From: Colimorpha_A sp045543555
Lineage (GTDB): Bacteria; Bacillota; Clostridia; Oscillospirales; CAG-272
Reading direction: 5' to 3'
DNA length: 5,730 nt
Assembly (NCBI GenBank): GCA_045543555.1
Contig: JAZQMQ010000014.1
Coordinates: 1 to 5,730 of the forward strand
Within the stretch, counting starts at the first letter, position 1, and every line of letters starts with the position of its first letter. Made by a program: the position numbers and the translations under genes. Under the pieces are notes generated by a model. That model did no database searches and was not told the origin of the DNA. It saw only the letters and a program-made list of their open reading frames with translations. Shown piece by piece: positions 4,744 to 5,730 of this stretch.

Positions 4744-5730
4744 ATGAAAATCGGGATAAGAAAACCAAGCCTTAAAAGATCAATCAGTGCTCGGACAACA
4801 GGAAAACTAAAAAGAACGGTTAATAGGACTATAAACCCTCTTTATGGAAAAAAAGGTATGGGATATATCAACGACCCCAAAAAGGCGGTTTACAATAAGG
4901 TTTATAATAAAACCACGATAGGTGTGCGTGATATAGTTGATTCTCCGAAATCAAAATCCTCTATATCTTCCTACAATGCGAATATTGAATCTCATGAAAC
5001 AGATACCGTGGTTACTCACCCTGCACCAAGCATAGACCTTAGCAAATATAGCAGTTCTTCAAAAACATATAACACATCAGGAACGTTTTTAATAATTGTT
5101 TCTTGTATCATGGCGTTTGCCGGACTGTTTACTATGCCCATTGGTTTACTATTCATCGGTCTGGGTATTCTGTTCTTTTCAGTTGGTAAAACTCACAAGA
5201 AGGTTGCAAAACTTAAACAATATAACGAAACTGACCTTCCATCCTTGAAAGAGCCATATGTTGATGAAAACGGGGATATATGGGAGGTTGATTATAAATA
5301 CGATTACATTGATATTAACCTAATAAATTCAAAATTCGACAATTTCAAAGTAAATCAAGCAATTACATTTGAAATTTCAAATTCTGTCGATAATATTGAT
5401 AATCCTTCTTCTGTTCGTATTATGATAGATGGTGTTAATATTGGATATATTAATACGCTTGGTCAAAGGCGAATGATACTCGATTATCTGCAAAAAGAAG
5501 GATATATGGTACAAGCTCAATTTAGCTTCTTATCAAAAGAAAATGTTTTTCTTCGTATTATCTATTACCATTCCAAAAAACATAGAGAACAAGAAGAAGC
5601 CGAGGCGAGAGCAAGATATGAAGCTGAAAAAGCTGCCTATATAAGAAAACCACCTGTTTCCTTTGATGCAACCTTGGTTTATAACAAGAATGCAGAAATG
5701 CAAGACGATATACAATGTGTCGAGGTTGGA
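4744..5730 (+). CDS. Unrecognised membrane protein, 3' end beyond the window
   Basis: An open frame of 329 codons runs from ATG 4744 to the right edge. AAGGAG (4732-4737) lies six bases upstream. The N-terminus (about residues 1-60) is strongly basic, with RKPSLKRSISARTTGKLKR and NPLYGKKGMGYINDPKKAVY. A serine-rich linker follows. Two hydrophobic segments around 114-130 and 133-147, separated by MPIG, form a probable membrane hairpin, followed by a positive KTHKKVAK turn. Residues about 195-275 contain NPSSVRIMIDGVNIGYINTL and a strand-rich tail, vaguely like a HIRAN domain (which binds DNA ends); this is a weak resemblance. A charged, probably coiled-coil stretch (EQEEAEARARYEAEKAA) is at about 282-298. 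I cannot assign a function. The gene is AT-rich in places (13 G/C in the 60 bases from 5341, against 31 in the 60 from 3301 in the mannosidase relic) and lies directly behind a tRNA gene, which hints at acquisition by transfer. Confidence 0.85.
   Translation, partial: MKIGIRKPSLKRSISARTTGKLKRTVNRTINPLYGKKGMGYINDPKKAVYNKVYNKTTIGVRDIVDSPKSKSSISSYNANIESHETDTVVTHPAPSIDLSKYSSSSKTYNTSGTFLIIVSCIMAFAGLFTMPIGLLFIGLGILFFSVGKTHKKVAKLKQYNETDLPSLKEPYVDENGDIWEVDYKYDYIDINLINSKFDNFKVNQAITFEISNSVDNIDNPSSVRIMIDGVNIGYINTLGQRRMILDYLQKEGYMVQAQFSFLSKENVFLRIIYYHSKKHREQEEAEARARYEAEKAAYIRKPPVSFDATLVYNKNAEMQDDIQCVEVG

Overview
The window looks like chromosomal DNA from a Gram-positive, probably spore-related Clostridia member, such as a gut Oscillospiraceae or Lachnospiraceae type. 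The evidence is strong AAGGAG-type ribosome binding sites, consensus TTGACA/TATAAT promoters, intrinsic terminators with U-tracts, CCA encoded in all three tRNA genes, and a CotF-like ferritin-fold protein of the kind found in clostridia. No replication, phage structural or CRISPR feature is visible. The taxonomic statement is inference only.

Left part (1-870, minus strand). A gene of unknown function runs off the left edge (starts at 293). To its right is a tRNA operon read leftwards: a perfect-consensus promoter (808-836), tRNA-Leu(UAA), initiator tRNA-fMet(CAU), and a 13-bp intrinsic terminator (542-570). A second, separate terminator lies at 389-423. The tRNA-fMet carries one extra base in its T-stem.

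Middle (875-3754). An overlapping pair on the minus strand encodes an AraC-family regulator and a GNAT acetyltransferase. Diverging from it on the plus strand is the relic of a GH38 alpha-mannosidase. The relic keeps the N-terminal domain and the C-terminal domain but lacks the catalytic middle, and it carries two nonsense codons and two compensating frameshifts. The intergenic region has three copies of an ATCGCTAT box and a promoter placed so that the AraC mRNA would be leaderless. The likely history is a sugar-responsive regulator that once controlled a mannoside-degrading enzyme which has since decayed.

Right part (3726-5730). A bidirectional terminator separates the mannosidase relic from a minus-strand CotF-like, ferritin-fold protein with a full set of putative diiron ligands and a cysteine-rich insert. 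Next come about 350 bases without a protein gene but with two candidate promoters and several strong inverted repeats, leading into tRNA-Ser(CGA) and its terminator. The last gene (4744 to the right edge) encodes an unrecognised protein with a basic N-terminus, two membrane segments and a possible HIRAN-like domain; it is more AT-rich than the mannosidase relic.

I did not find a clear new multi-gene system. The most unusual items are the palindromic region fused to the 5' end of tRNA-Ser, the three-box operator with the leaderless AraC start, the bulged tRNA-fMet, and the metal-ligand pattern of the CotF-like protein.
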